A DNA stretch of 64,000 nucleotides from Cyrtodaria siliqua (Eukaryota > Mollusca > Bivalvia > Adapedonta > Hiatellidae), in NCBI GenBank assembly GCA_037043455.1, contig JAWPHD010000231.1, forward strand, positions 310,001 through 374,000, in the 5' to 3' direction. This document shows, in pieces, positions 23,060 through 32,046 of this stretch. Every line of letters begins with the position of its first letter. Positions within the stretch are counted from its first letter, which is position 1. The notes below the pieces were generated by a model. That model had not been told where the DNA came from and did not search any database. It was given only the letters and a program-made list of their open reading frames with translations. Both the position numbers and the translations under genes were made by a program.

Positions 23060-23660
23060 GTAACATGTATGTTTAAATTACTTTTTGAAGAAAAAAAATG
23101 AAATGTTCTAATATACGTTATTTTTACCGTTCTTTCTATGCACTTTTAATTTTTTCCCAATACCTCAATGCATTTACAGAAATCAGCAATTTTAATAATT
23201 GTTTCAAAATGTACCTAACATATAAAAACTTGAGCATATATGTTATATCTGATACAATAAATGACTTGGATATGTGTAGTGTGCAACTTGTTATTGCTTA
23301 TTTGATAAGTTTATGTTCAAACTATTTTCAAAAAATAATTCCAGATTCTGTCGATTTTTGACGGAAATACACATTATTTGCCTGAAAATTAAGGCAACAT
23401 TTAAAGCATAATATGGTTCAGGACTTTTTTCTACTCAATTATTGGACCTTTGTCTATCCAAAAATGTTACAATATGTCTTTATTCTATTGTATTAAATAT
23501 TTTTTTCTAAATTTTAACCCAATACCCCAATGGATTACAGAAATCAGTGATTTTTGTCATTTTATCCAACATTATGCCCTAAAATGCCAGTATTTGACCA
23601 CATATGTTATATATGATGCCAGGAAAAACTTGAATATATATGCTGTGCAACATTCTATTG
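23060..23660 (-). repeat. Right arm: inverted tandem units of the composite element
   Basis: ACCCAATACCCCAATGGATT, ACAGAAATCAGTGATTTTTG, CCCTAAAATGCCAGTATTTG and GCTGTGCAACATTCTATTGC are the reverse complement of the left-arm units. A more diverged unit precedes it from about 23155. Confidence 0.7.
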
Positions 23661-23975
23661 CTTTAATTTAATAAGTATCGGATCCATACATTATATGTTG
23701 GACACTTAGAGATGCGTTCCGAGAAAGATTCCATCAATTCAAATTGGTTCTAATATATTCCATTCTTTTTCTAAAAAAATAATTCCAGATTTTGGCGATT
23801 TTCGTCTACAAACGCAACGTTTTCCCCCAAAACTCACTAAAGCCCCAACGCTCAGATGGCACACATGTCTTATTTTGAAGCTTATTCTATGTTCTTTCAG
23901 AAAATCATACCCTACAAAATTCCCCTAGGGGGCGGGGGGAGGGAGGAGGGAGTCTACAGTAGCTCAAGGACTAAT

Positions 23976-24680
23976 GTTAATGGGTTACGTGTTTTTGTGA
24001 AAAACAAAATGTCATGTATTCAAGTGCTGCGAAGTTCGTTGTTTTTTAGATATGTAATAATTACAAATAAGTCATTTCATGCAGATAGTTAAAGAATGCA
24101 TTTTCTTAATCTAAGAAGCAGACATAATCCCAAAGAAAGATATAGGTGCTTTCAATACTATGCACTATGAATGTGTCGTGCTTGGCGAGATTTCCAACTG
24201 TCAAGACATACAACTGTATTCTGTGAATGCTACGCTTACTTTCGGACTAAATAACCCTTTCTTTGCATGCTGCGGAGCGTTTGTGTATATTTGACGATTC
24301 AAGGAAAACAGCCGTTGAAAAACGGAACCCATTATGGTATGGATTTGACCAGCCGTCCGTATGGCCGTCCATCCGTAAACAACATTCCGCGCGATAACTT
24401 CGAAAGCGTCACACCTCATGACACTTTCTATATACATTGTCCTCGGTGAAATGAGAAACACTGTGCTTTAGGGTTCTGTAGGTCATGTAACTTCATATAG
24501 ACATAAACATTTCGAATAATAATTTAGATGCATATTGCTGGAGTAAAAAAGGGTTAAACAAACATCTACATTGTCGTGTGTGCCTTTAAGTTTGAGCTAT
24601 TGTTGATGTTAGATATAAGTGTTGCGTTCTGTGTATAACTCAATGGAACTATCAATACCTGCATTAGTAAAACTCTAAAG
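23976..24680. other. Non-coding spacer with a fragment of a CCGTCCGT-type repeat
   Basis: CAGCCGTCCGTATGGCCGTC and CCGCGCGATAACTTCGAAAG at 24350-24405 resemble a dispersed repeat in style. No gene is recognised. Confidence 0.4.
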
Positions 24681-24985
24681 AAATATAAAAAGATCAGGTA
24701 GGGAAAGTAGCATTCAAGGAGGACAGTCAACCACAAAACACAGAAACAAACACGCAAACAGACAAACAAGAAGGCAAAAGTAATAATAAATGCAAACTGC
24801 ATCACAAACACAAAATGGTTGACAACAGGGCTACCGCCTTGGAACGGTCAGTGGCAAAGTAGGCCACTGGGGGTTTAAACCGGTTCTTGGGTGCACCAAA
24901 CCTCACACTTACCCTACTTCATCCCATTAAAACAGGACAGTGTAAATAAAGAAATCCCCGCCATGATCTAATCTCTAATCTTGCA
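24680..24985 (-). mobile_element. Dispersed repeat family A, minus-strand copy (3' part)
   Basis: AAAAAGATCAGGTAGGGAAA, AGTAGCATTCAAGGAGGACA, GGGCTACCGCCTTGGAACGG, GGGTTTAAACCGG and GGGTGCACCAAACCTCACAC are seen. It is very close to the copy at 12506, indicating relatively recent spread. The coding relic is absent. Confidence 0.85.
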
Positions 24986-24989
24986 CTAG

Positions 24990-25440
24990 GTGAATGACGC
25001 AACCTTATCGCTTTTGGGGTCAGTAGTTCAAAGGTTACGGTCACCATTGTCTCATATTGACATCACATTTTTAAAGCAATAATTACAGAAGTATAGCATC
25101 TAAACGCATAACACCGCATACGCACATTACCCTTTGTAAGCGGCGGAAACATGTTGGTTTTGGGGTCAGTCACCATCACACTGACCTGACAATGAACACA
25201 TCCTGAAAGCATCGTTACAACTAAAACGTGTAAACGTGAGAATGCCTTCGTATATTATTCCTTTAATCTTGCAAATCGGTTTTATTGTTACTAGGTCAAC
25301 GTTCAAGGCCATTGTGACTAGCACAATGATTTCCTGCAGTTATGTATGAACTATATGACCCACACTCCTGATATTTTATACAAATAATGCCCTTGGTTTC
25401 AAGTTGTCATTAGGTCAAATGTCTAGATCAAATGGCAAGG
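24990..25440. repeat. Dispersed sequence rich in GGGGTCAGT and AGGTCA words
   Basis: TTTTGGGGTCAGTAG (25013), AAAGGTTACGGTCACC, TTTTGGGGTCAGTCACC (25158), CTAGGTCAACGTTCAAGG and TTAGGTCAAATG recur in a loosely repeated layout. It looks like a decayed interspersed repeat. The half-site resemblance to nuclear-receptor motifs is noted but unproven. Confidence 0.4.
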
Positions 25441-25600
25441 TCATGTTATTCAGACACCCATGATCCAAAAGTCGTGGGTACTATTTCCGCCATTGCCATA
25501 TGCGTTGTGTCCCTGAGCAAGATATTTTATCTGCATTGCTTAGTACTGGTTCTACCAAGGAAGACATCGAGTGTGATTCAAATAGGTTCATAGAGCTTTC
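25440..25600 (+). mobile_element. SINE core fragment
   Basis: TTATCTGCATTGCTTAGTAC and TGGTTCTACC at 25528-25557 match, in inverted orientation, the core at 15125-15165. ATGATCCAAAAGTCGTGGGT precedes it. The head and tail are absent. Confidence 0.55.
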
Positions 25601-27045
25601 GTTACAATCGGTGTAAAGTAAATAAAACTAAAGGGGTATTTTGGTCCTTACAATATATAAAAAAACGTATGAAAGGAGAAATTTGCAAATCGTCGAACAC
25701 GTTAACCACAAGCAATATTGCAGTCTCGGATTGATTGAGATTGTACATGAACGGTAGTGAAAATTGCTTGCTATCGTTCACGCCCTGTAGCCCCGGATGA
25801 GCAGAACTCAATATGAATCATATCAAAAGTACAGAAATTTAAGCCATCCCGAAGATGGTAAAACATTGAGTATCATTATTGTTGGCATTACTAAACACTT
25901 TCAACACATTTGTTTTAGAGCGTAACTAGGGTAAGATATATATATAGGAAAAGACACAAATCAATCGTATGCATCCACATCCTCAAAAACAGGTTTCAAC
26001 ACATGCTGATAAACTGCATATCTTTATCATAAAAACCCCGCCTGGATGCACAATGATTATTTGCATTTCAGTGGGTTCACAGTATAGGATTCAACCATAT
26101 CCACACTATTTAAACAATGGCAATGGAAGGTGCCGGATCACTAGGATACTGATTCACTTTATTCGGAAAATAAGTAATGGTGATCACATTTAAGGATTCA
26201 ACTGTAATCTGGCGACCGCACATTTCATTGCCACTGCCGTTATAAAACGTGTGGGTGGTTACATCTTTAATTGATATACAACCCAAGCTGAATCGTCGAA
26301 ACCTTTTGTAGTTTTAGATTGATAATGACATTTTTTAAAAAAAAAAATCATATGTTTTATAAATAAAAAATATTCCCTTCTACCCCCAACCGAAATAAAT
26401 ATGCTGAAGAAAATATTCAAAATGCATACTTTTTGAGAAATGTGTCCAATGTTTGTATTTAAAGGATCATGCGCATGTATTAATTTATCAATTACAGATT
26501 AAAGATCGGAGACATACAATTCCAATGTTATTTCCTGTAGTCTTTTATAAACATGATAAATGAAATGCAACAAGTGAGAGTTTTAACGGGTTAGGATATA
26601 ATTCATTAAAAAGCATTTCCGAAAAGGAAATTCAGGTATATGAATAACCTATTTGTTCTATCATTTCACATTGTAAAGTATCAGTTTGAAAACCCTGACT
26701 TAGTAACAAGTGTGTACATTTGTGTCTAATGTAAATAAAGAAATAATGGTGTTTTATTCCGGGAAACCATGCTCAAAAATGTTCCTTTATCTTTATAATT
26801 CTCTTTAAATAAGTTCCAATTGGTGAATGCGAAGATAAAAATTTGGTAAAACGAACGACATGGGACAAATGTATAGCGTCATAAGGAGCGTGTACATTTA
26901 ATACTATATGTATATATGGATACTGATTGGAAAGACTGCATATACATTCTCATAATGTAGTAAGTTTTGTGTAATGCAGAGTATGATGTAAGTAATAAAT
27001 AGTACGCCCAATTTAAGCATAAAACGATTACCTGTATTTGTTGTC
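25601..27045. other. Non-coding AT-rich spacer
   Basis: No supported feature is visible. Confidence 0.45.
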
Positions 27046-27165
27046 TTCAATGGTGTCGTGCCCTGAACGGTTTATATATATATATGGAATAAGATTGCAA
27101 TATATAATTATATATTTCGTGTTGCTCTGGCTTTTGCCAAGTTACTGAATACATTTGTTTTGGCT
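27046..27165 (+). mobile_element. Dispersed repeat family A, short plus-strand fragment
   Basis: GTCGTGCCCTGAACGGTTTA and TTGCTCTGGCTTTTGCCAAG followed by TTACTGAATAC match the part of the family just after the coding relic. It is followed by GTCCGTCGTCCGTCTGCC-like sequence that is not part of the family. Confidence 0.6.
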
Positions 27166-27589
27166 TTTTCGGCAAGAGTCCGTCGTCCGTCTGCCATTGT
27201 CCTGCGTCCGTCCTTCGTCTGCTCGTAAACGTTTACCTCGTTAAGACGATATAGTAATAAAAGACTTATGGCCCCTGACTTAGTTAAATATGCTATATTT
27301 TGCTTCGTTAAGTTAATATTTACCAATCTAAGCCAGAGTGTTGCTATATTTTAAAGCTAGGATAAGTTTAAAAAAACAAACATAAGTACTTATTCGATCT
27401 AGTTGTGTTTTTACTTCAATTTTACTCAGACCTGTACCGATCTTGTCCAGAATTTAAATATCAATAACAGCTTAATATACAAGTTCGTAAACCAGCCATG
27501 CCTGACGCACATCCACCCCTATCTCACAACAGTCCCACTCATATCTAATTTATTTCCTAATATTTTATTTTATGAGGTAGATATACACA

Positions 27590-28035
27590 TCGAACAGGAA
27601 ATGTAGCATTCAAGGACCACAGTCAACCACAAACTCGCACAGAATCAAACGATCACAAAGATAATCGAACGCAAGAACATCGTGAACAAAAAAGGGTTGA
27701 CAATATGGCTAACGCCCTCGAACGTTCAATGGCAAAAAGGCCGCTGGGTTAAACCATGTGCTAGGGAGCACCAAACCTCACGCTTACCATATTATCATTC
27801 CTATAAAACGGGACATTGTAAATCAAAAAATAACCGTCAGGTTATATGCGTGCAATACTAAGCATTATATGTATAACGCATAAATGATCATGTGTATATA
27901 ATATAAAAAAAGTCCTAGAGAGCCATAAAGTAAGTACTCAATGACTGGTAGAGGTCAAAACAACAAGACAACAAACCGTTAAGGGTACGACAAGACACGA
28001 CTTTAAACGAACATCAAAAGCTACCATCCTATGAT
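27590..28035 (-). mobile_element. Dispersed repeat family A, minus-strand copy
   Basis: TCGAACAGGAAATGTAGCAT, TCAAGGACCACAGTCAACCA, GGCTAACGCCCTCGAACG, GAGCACCAAACCTCACGCTT and AACCGTTAAGGGTACGACAA occur in family order. The copy runs to about 28035 and lacks the coding relic. Confidence 0.8.
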
Positions 28036-28264
28036 GATTTAGACATCATCATTTTATCGATAATTAGAGATAGTTGGACACATTCAAAAAATACTCACGT
28101 CAGACTAGAAACAGCAGAGTTATGTCCCTTGATTTATTGAAAAACTGTTATATTTTTCTTCGTTAAATATGTAGCTACATCATTTTCATTTGATCTTCAC
28201 TAAATTTGTTCAGAATAATAATATCAATAAAACCTCTGACAAGTTTAAGCGTAATGTAAACTAA

Positions 28265-28560
28265 GTTTATTGCAAAACGGCTCTCAGAGAGACTTCAGAC
28301 AGGAAAGGTACCCTTCACAGAACTCAGTCTACCACAAACACGCATTAAAACAAACAACAATTACAATGTTAATCAGTAGAAAGGCATGAGACATGACAAA
28401 GACAAAGTAGGTCTACCGCCCTGGAACGGTCAGTGTCAAAAAGGCCGCGAGGATTTAAACGAAGTTCTATTGAGCAGCTAACCTCACCCTTACCCTATTG
28501 TCAGCCCAATAAAAGGACAGTATGAATAACATTATTTTCGCCATCTGTTTAACTGCGCCT
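28265..28560 (-). mobile_element. Dispersed repeat family A, minus-strand copy
   Basis: TACCCTTCACAGAACTCAGT, GGTCTACCGCCCTGGAACGG, AAAAGGCCGCGAGGATTTAA and CTAACCTCACCCTTACCCTA occur in family order. It is more diverged than the 24.7-kb copy. Confidence 0.75.
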
Positions 28561-29000
28561 TTTTTCTACTATGGTAAATTATATATAGCCTCAATAAGTT
28601 AAACAAAGCTCATATTTCTGACAATGAGTTTTTTGTTTGTTTTATTTTCATCACGCAACCGTTACCATAAACTTCGAACAACTTTGCAAACTGTTATTAT
28701 CGTAACCCTGCTTTTAAAATATAAATGTAGCACGAAAAAACGTTTCTGCGACAAGGGCTATCACAACATGGCGTCTATGGTGACGAGATTTACAAACTTG
28801 GTCATAAACATTTTTATGTAAAAGAGAATCTCGAAAAGTAGATATAATCAAAGTACTAAAAGTTCTGAGCGGTGTAGGCTGGTCGAAGAGGATTTACTGT
28901 TTAGACCCTTTGTCATGTTGAAGGGGCGTGAAAAAAGCAGAATGCGTTGCATTTTTGTTTGTTATATTGTTATTGAAACAAAGTTGTGCCATTTATGTGA
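28561..29000. other. Non-coding spacer
   Basis: No supported feature is visible. Confidence 0.4.
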
Positions 29001-29370
29001 CGAAGCCTGCCAACACGGGCATATTTGTGTATACTTATGTTGCCTATTAATGCTGCCTTGTTGGTTAGAGACTAGTTCATGGCGGAGAGTTTTGTATTTA
29101 CACTGCCATGTTTTATTGGAATGAAGTAGGGTAATTATGAGGTTTAGTGCACCCAAGAACCTGGTTTAAACCCCAGCGGCCTTTTTTTTTGCCACTGACC
29201 CTTCCAAGGCGGTAGCTCTATTGTTAACCTTTTTTGTGTTTGTGACGTCATTCGCCTTTATTCTTTGTTAATATTGCCAATCATGTTTGTTCTTTTGCGT
29301 GTTTTTGGGTTTACTGGGTTCTATGAAAGCTGCATTTCCTGTTCGACTTTAATACTTATGTTTATTATGA
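29001..29370 (+). mobile_element. Dispersed repeat family A, plus-strand copy (3' part)
   Basis: TTGCCTATTAATGCTGCCTT, TGGTTAGAGACTAGTTCATG, ACCCTTCCAAGGCGGTAGCT and AAGCTGCATTTCCTGTTCGA are seen in family order. It lies 330 bp before the next copy, in the same orientation. Confidence 0.8.
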
Positions 29371-29639
29371 CAATATTATCAAATGTGGAATGTATTGTAA
29401 ACGGCAAGTAATCCTTGTTTTTGCAGATGCTCGACTTTCAATGTCTAGTCGCTTTATTGGTGAACTAAATTGAAGGAGATAATTCAATATAACAAATAGT
29501 GTGAGTCAGTTTGAAACATGTGTACTGGTTAGCATATATAATTGTAAATATTGGGCGAATACGGTACATGTTACAAAACCAAGACTCTTCTGCGACAAGG
29601 ACAATCACAACCTGACTTCTATGGTGACATGATGTACAA

Positions 29640-30335
29640 ACCGTAAGATCCTTGGTCATGCTCATTTTCATAATATCTTTGTTAAACTTGTTAAAAGGTT
29701 TATCAAAAGAGGTTATGACCCTATCGTTTTGCAACGCACTGCATGCTTGGTGGTGGACCCATTTACAGTTCACCACTATGCTTTCCTCTTTAAATGTGCG
29801 ATGACCGGACAGACCTTATGATGACGTTAATCTAAAGCCCAAAAGGACGGTGACGTTTGATGTCTGTCTACAATCTTGTCTTGTCTTGCCCTCAATGGTT
29901 TATTTTCTTGTTGCTCTGACTTCTTCCAAGTCATTGTGTACCTTCTATGTGGCTTTCTAGGCTATTGTTTTTTGTATTTATATATAAACGAGCATCTTTC
30001 TGTTTTATTTATATTGCCTATTAATGCTGCCTTGTTGGTTGGAGAATAGTTCATGGCGGGGATTTCTTTATTTACGATGTCCCGTTATACTGGGATGACA
30101 GTAGAGTAAGTGTGAGGTTTGGTGCACCCTATAACCTGGTTTAAACCCCCAGGGGCCTTATTTGCCACTTACCGTTCCAAGGCGGTAGCTCTATTGTCAA
30201 CCTTTATTGTGTTTGTGACGTCATTCGCCTTTATTCTTTGTTAACATTGCAAATCATGTTTGTCATTTTGCGTGATTTTGGGTTTACTGTCTTCTGTGAA
30301 AGCTGCATTTCCTGTTCGACTCTTATACTTATTTT
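29640..30335 (+). mobile_element. Dispersed repeat family A, plus-strand copy with coding relic, in the putative leader intron of the second IRG gene
   Basis: The relic reads VKRFIKRGYDPIVLQRTACL, then VVDPFTVHHYAFLF (about 29690-29790) before a stop. GTCATTGTGTACC, GTTTGGTGCACCC, ACCGTTCCAAGGCGGTAG (30170-30187) and CTGCATTTCCTGTTCGACTC follow in order. The element ends about ten bases before the polypyrimidine tract of the splice site at 30346-30347, so it lies at the very end of the presumed intron. Confidence 0.8.
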
Positions 30336-30345
30336 CATATGTTTC

Positions 30346-30347
30346 AG
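30346..30347 (+). other. Probable 3' splice site before the second IRG gene
   Basis: TTATTTTCATATGTTTCAG followed by AGTG resembles the site before the first gene, where AG is also followed by AGTG. The conserved exon start supports a shared gene structure. Confidence 0.55.
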
Positions 30348-30380
30348 AGTGTACACGACTAATCGCGAAGCCAGGGAAAC

Positions 30381-30469
30381 ATGGATCATATTACCAATGA
30401 AACTAACGCTTTGAAATAACAATGGAAGAGAAATGAATCGCGCAATAGTATAAACGCGCATATAATACA
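30381..30469 (+). pseudogene. Broken N-terminal coding segment of the second IRG gene
   Basis: From ATG 30381 the translation MDHITNETNALK stops at TAA 30417-30419. In the same frame beyond the stop, QWKRNESRNSINAHIIQWD parallels the first gene's N-terminal helix (residues 21-40, KAHLDQWK region). The G domain continues in another frame from about 30470, so there is also a one-base shift. The ancestral N-terminal region has therefore been lost by a nonsense change plus a frameshift, unless splicing removes it. Confidence 0.7.
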
Positions 30470-31684
30470 ATGGGACCTCTCAATATCGCTATCACGGGAA
30501 GTGCACGATCTGGAAAATCCAGTTTCATCAATGCAATACGTGGTCTGACGGCCGACGACGACGGCGCAGCGGCTGTAGGTGTCGATGAAACAACACGTGA
30601 GCCAACACGCTATGAAGATCCGAATAACCAGATGCTTATTTTCTGGGATCTTCCTCCAGTCGGTACACATGATTTTACACGAGAAACGTATTTAAATCAA
30701 GTACAGTTTGAGAAATATAATGTTTTCCTTATATTTTGTCGGACAAGATTTACTGAAAACGATATCTGGTTGGCGAAGAAACTAATTGCACAAACTAAGA
30801 AAGTTTTCTTTATTAGAACGTGCATTGACGTTGACATAACAAATAACACAAGCGCACATCCTAAATCACACGATCAAAGTATGTGTATAAACCAGATTCG
30901 TGCTGATTGCGAATATTATCTTAGACAAGCGGGTATAACTAGAGACAGAGTATATCTAATTGATAACTACAAAACAACGTGTCATGAGTTTGGTAATCTT
31001 TGTCATCGTCTGGGTGAAGGCACACCATACTTAAAACATGATGACATGACCTTATATCCAATTCTCCAGGACATATCTCTTAATATCGCTATCATTGGAA
31101 ATTTGCGATCTGGCAAGTCCAGATTCATAAATTCAGTACGTGGTCTGACGGCCGACGACGACGGAGCAGCGGCTGTAGGTGTCGTGGATACTACAAGTGA
31201 GACAACGGTGCTTACTTTCTGGGATCTTCCCAGACTCGGTACACATGAGTTTAAACGAGAAACGTATTTAAACCAGGTACAGTTTGAGAAATATGATATT
31301 TTCCTTATATTCTCTCGGACAAGATTAATTGAAAGCGATATTTGGTTGGCGAAGGCACTAATTGCACAAACTAAGAAAGTTTTCTTTATTAGAACGTGCA
31401 TTGACGTTGACATAAAAAATAAAAAAAGGGCACATCCTAAAACACACGATCAAAGTAAGTGTATAAACCAGATTCGTGCTGATTGCGAAAATCAACTTAG
31501 ACATTTAGGTTTAGATAGCGACAGAGTATATTTGACTTCTAGCTACGAGACACAGAATGAAGAGTGTATTAAGCTTCAAGTTCGACTGCTGGATGACTTA
31601 AAAGGAGCGGCGGTAAGGTTAGTACAAACACTATACATAGTTTCTGTTTATAGATTGGACTGTCTAAAAATATATATTATCTAA
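30470..31684 (+). CDS. IRG-like protein with two tandem G domains and no helical domain, 404 aa (possibly a pseudogene)
   Basis: The open frame holds two copies of the IRG G domain, about 600 bases apart. Copy 1: P-loop GSARSGKSS (10-18), DLPPVG (60-65), RTCIDVD (116-122), YLIDNY (162-167). Copy 2: P-loop GNLRSGKSR (210-218), DLPRLG (252-257), RTCIDVD (308-314). Copy 2 lacks about eight residues before its G3 motif. In both copies the glycine of DxxG is replaced, by Pro and Arg, so ordinary switch II action is unlikely. The usual lysine of TKxD is cysteine in both. The protein ends soon after copy 2, without the C-terminal membrane-contacting helical domain, and the natural N-terminus is broken. 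It may be a decayed gene or a nucleotide-binding modulator; both copies keep open frames and the P-loop lysine, which argues mildly for constraint. Confidence 0.85.
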   Translation: MGPLNIAITGSARSGKSSFINAIRGLTADDDGAAAVGVDETTREPTRYEDPNNQMLIFWDLPPVGTHDFTRETYLNQVQFEKYNVFLIFCRTRFTENDIWLAKKLIAQTKKVFFIRTCIDVDITNNTSAHPKSHDQSMCINQIRADCEYYLRQAGITRDRVYLIDNYKTTCHEFGNLCHRLGEGTPYLKHDDMTLYPILQDISLNIAIIGNLRSGKSRFINSVRGLTADDDGAAAVGVVDTTSETTVLTFWDLPRLGTHEFKRETYLNQVQFEKYDIFLIFSRTRLIESDIWLAKALIAQTKKVFFIRTCIDVDIKNKKRAHPKTHDQSKCINQIRADCENQLRHLGLDSDRVYLTSSYETQNEECIKLQVRLLDDLKGAAVRLVQTLYIVSVYRLDCLKIYII

Positions 31685-31749
31685 GCATTTCGCAACATGA
31701 TTTATCTACAATGAAAATTATGAATGTTTGTTTTAAAATAGAAAACGTT

Positions 31750-31865
31750 TCGATACACAACAACTACCTGCGCTGCAAGTCAGTAGTGTTATTGCTTAGC
31801 TGGTATCTTGGGACCGTCGATCCCAATCACTAAAGCTTTACAATAGTAAACCACATAAGTGTATT
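31750..31865. repeat. Third copy of the block found upstream of the first IRG gene
   Basis: GCAAGTCAGTAGTGTTATTG, CTTGGGACCGTCGATCCCAA and a TAGTAAACCACATAAGTG tail resemble 17400-17510 and 17630-17715. It lies in the 362-bp gap between the second and third IRG genes. Confidence 0.55.
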
Positions 31866-32031
31866 GGTGTATTGGGACATCGACTTTAGAGTGAGATTTA
31901 ACAGTTTAAATAATTCAAATATCCCTGATGCCGCCTTTGTTTCTACATTTAAGTTGTTATAGCCACAACATACTTATTGTAGTAACATGTTGATAATACT
32001 TCATTAAATAATATATTTTGCAATATTTTCC

Positions 32032-32033
32032 AG
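32032..32033 (+). other. Probable 3' splice site before the third IRG gene
   Basis: TTTTGCAATATTTTCCAG ends 13 bases before the start codon, matching the arrangement of the first gene. Confidence 0.55.
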
Positions 32034-32046
32034 CAAACTAGAGACA

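Larger units (their letters stand above)
20150..23975. mobile_element. 3.8-kb composite inverted repeat with a satellite at its centre
   Basis: The left end (about 20155-20455) is repeated in inverted form at the right end (about 23665-23972). Shared words include GGGAATTTTGTAGGGTATAA, TTTTCTGAAAGAACATA, CTCACTAAAGCC and AACGCTCAGATGGCACACATGTC (inverted), and GTATCGGATCCATA. A second inner pair of the same ends lies at 21311-21440 and 22690-22850, so the structure is nested. Inside each arm are tandem repeats of about 360 bp, and the middle holds a 187-203-bp satellite. No transposase is visible. It may be a large foldback transposon or a non-autonomous TIR element that picked up satellite DNA. 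Confidence 0.75.

Noticed and set aside
31003..31413. Minus-strand open frame of 136 residues
   Set aside because: It is antisense to the second G domain of the tandem IRG gene and has no recognisable features.
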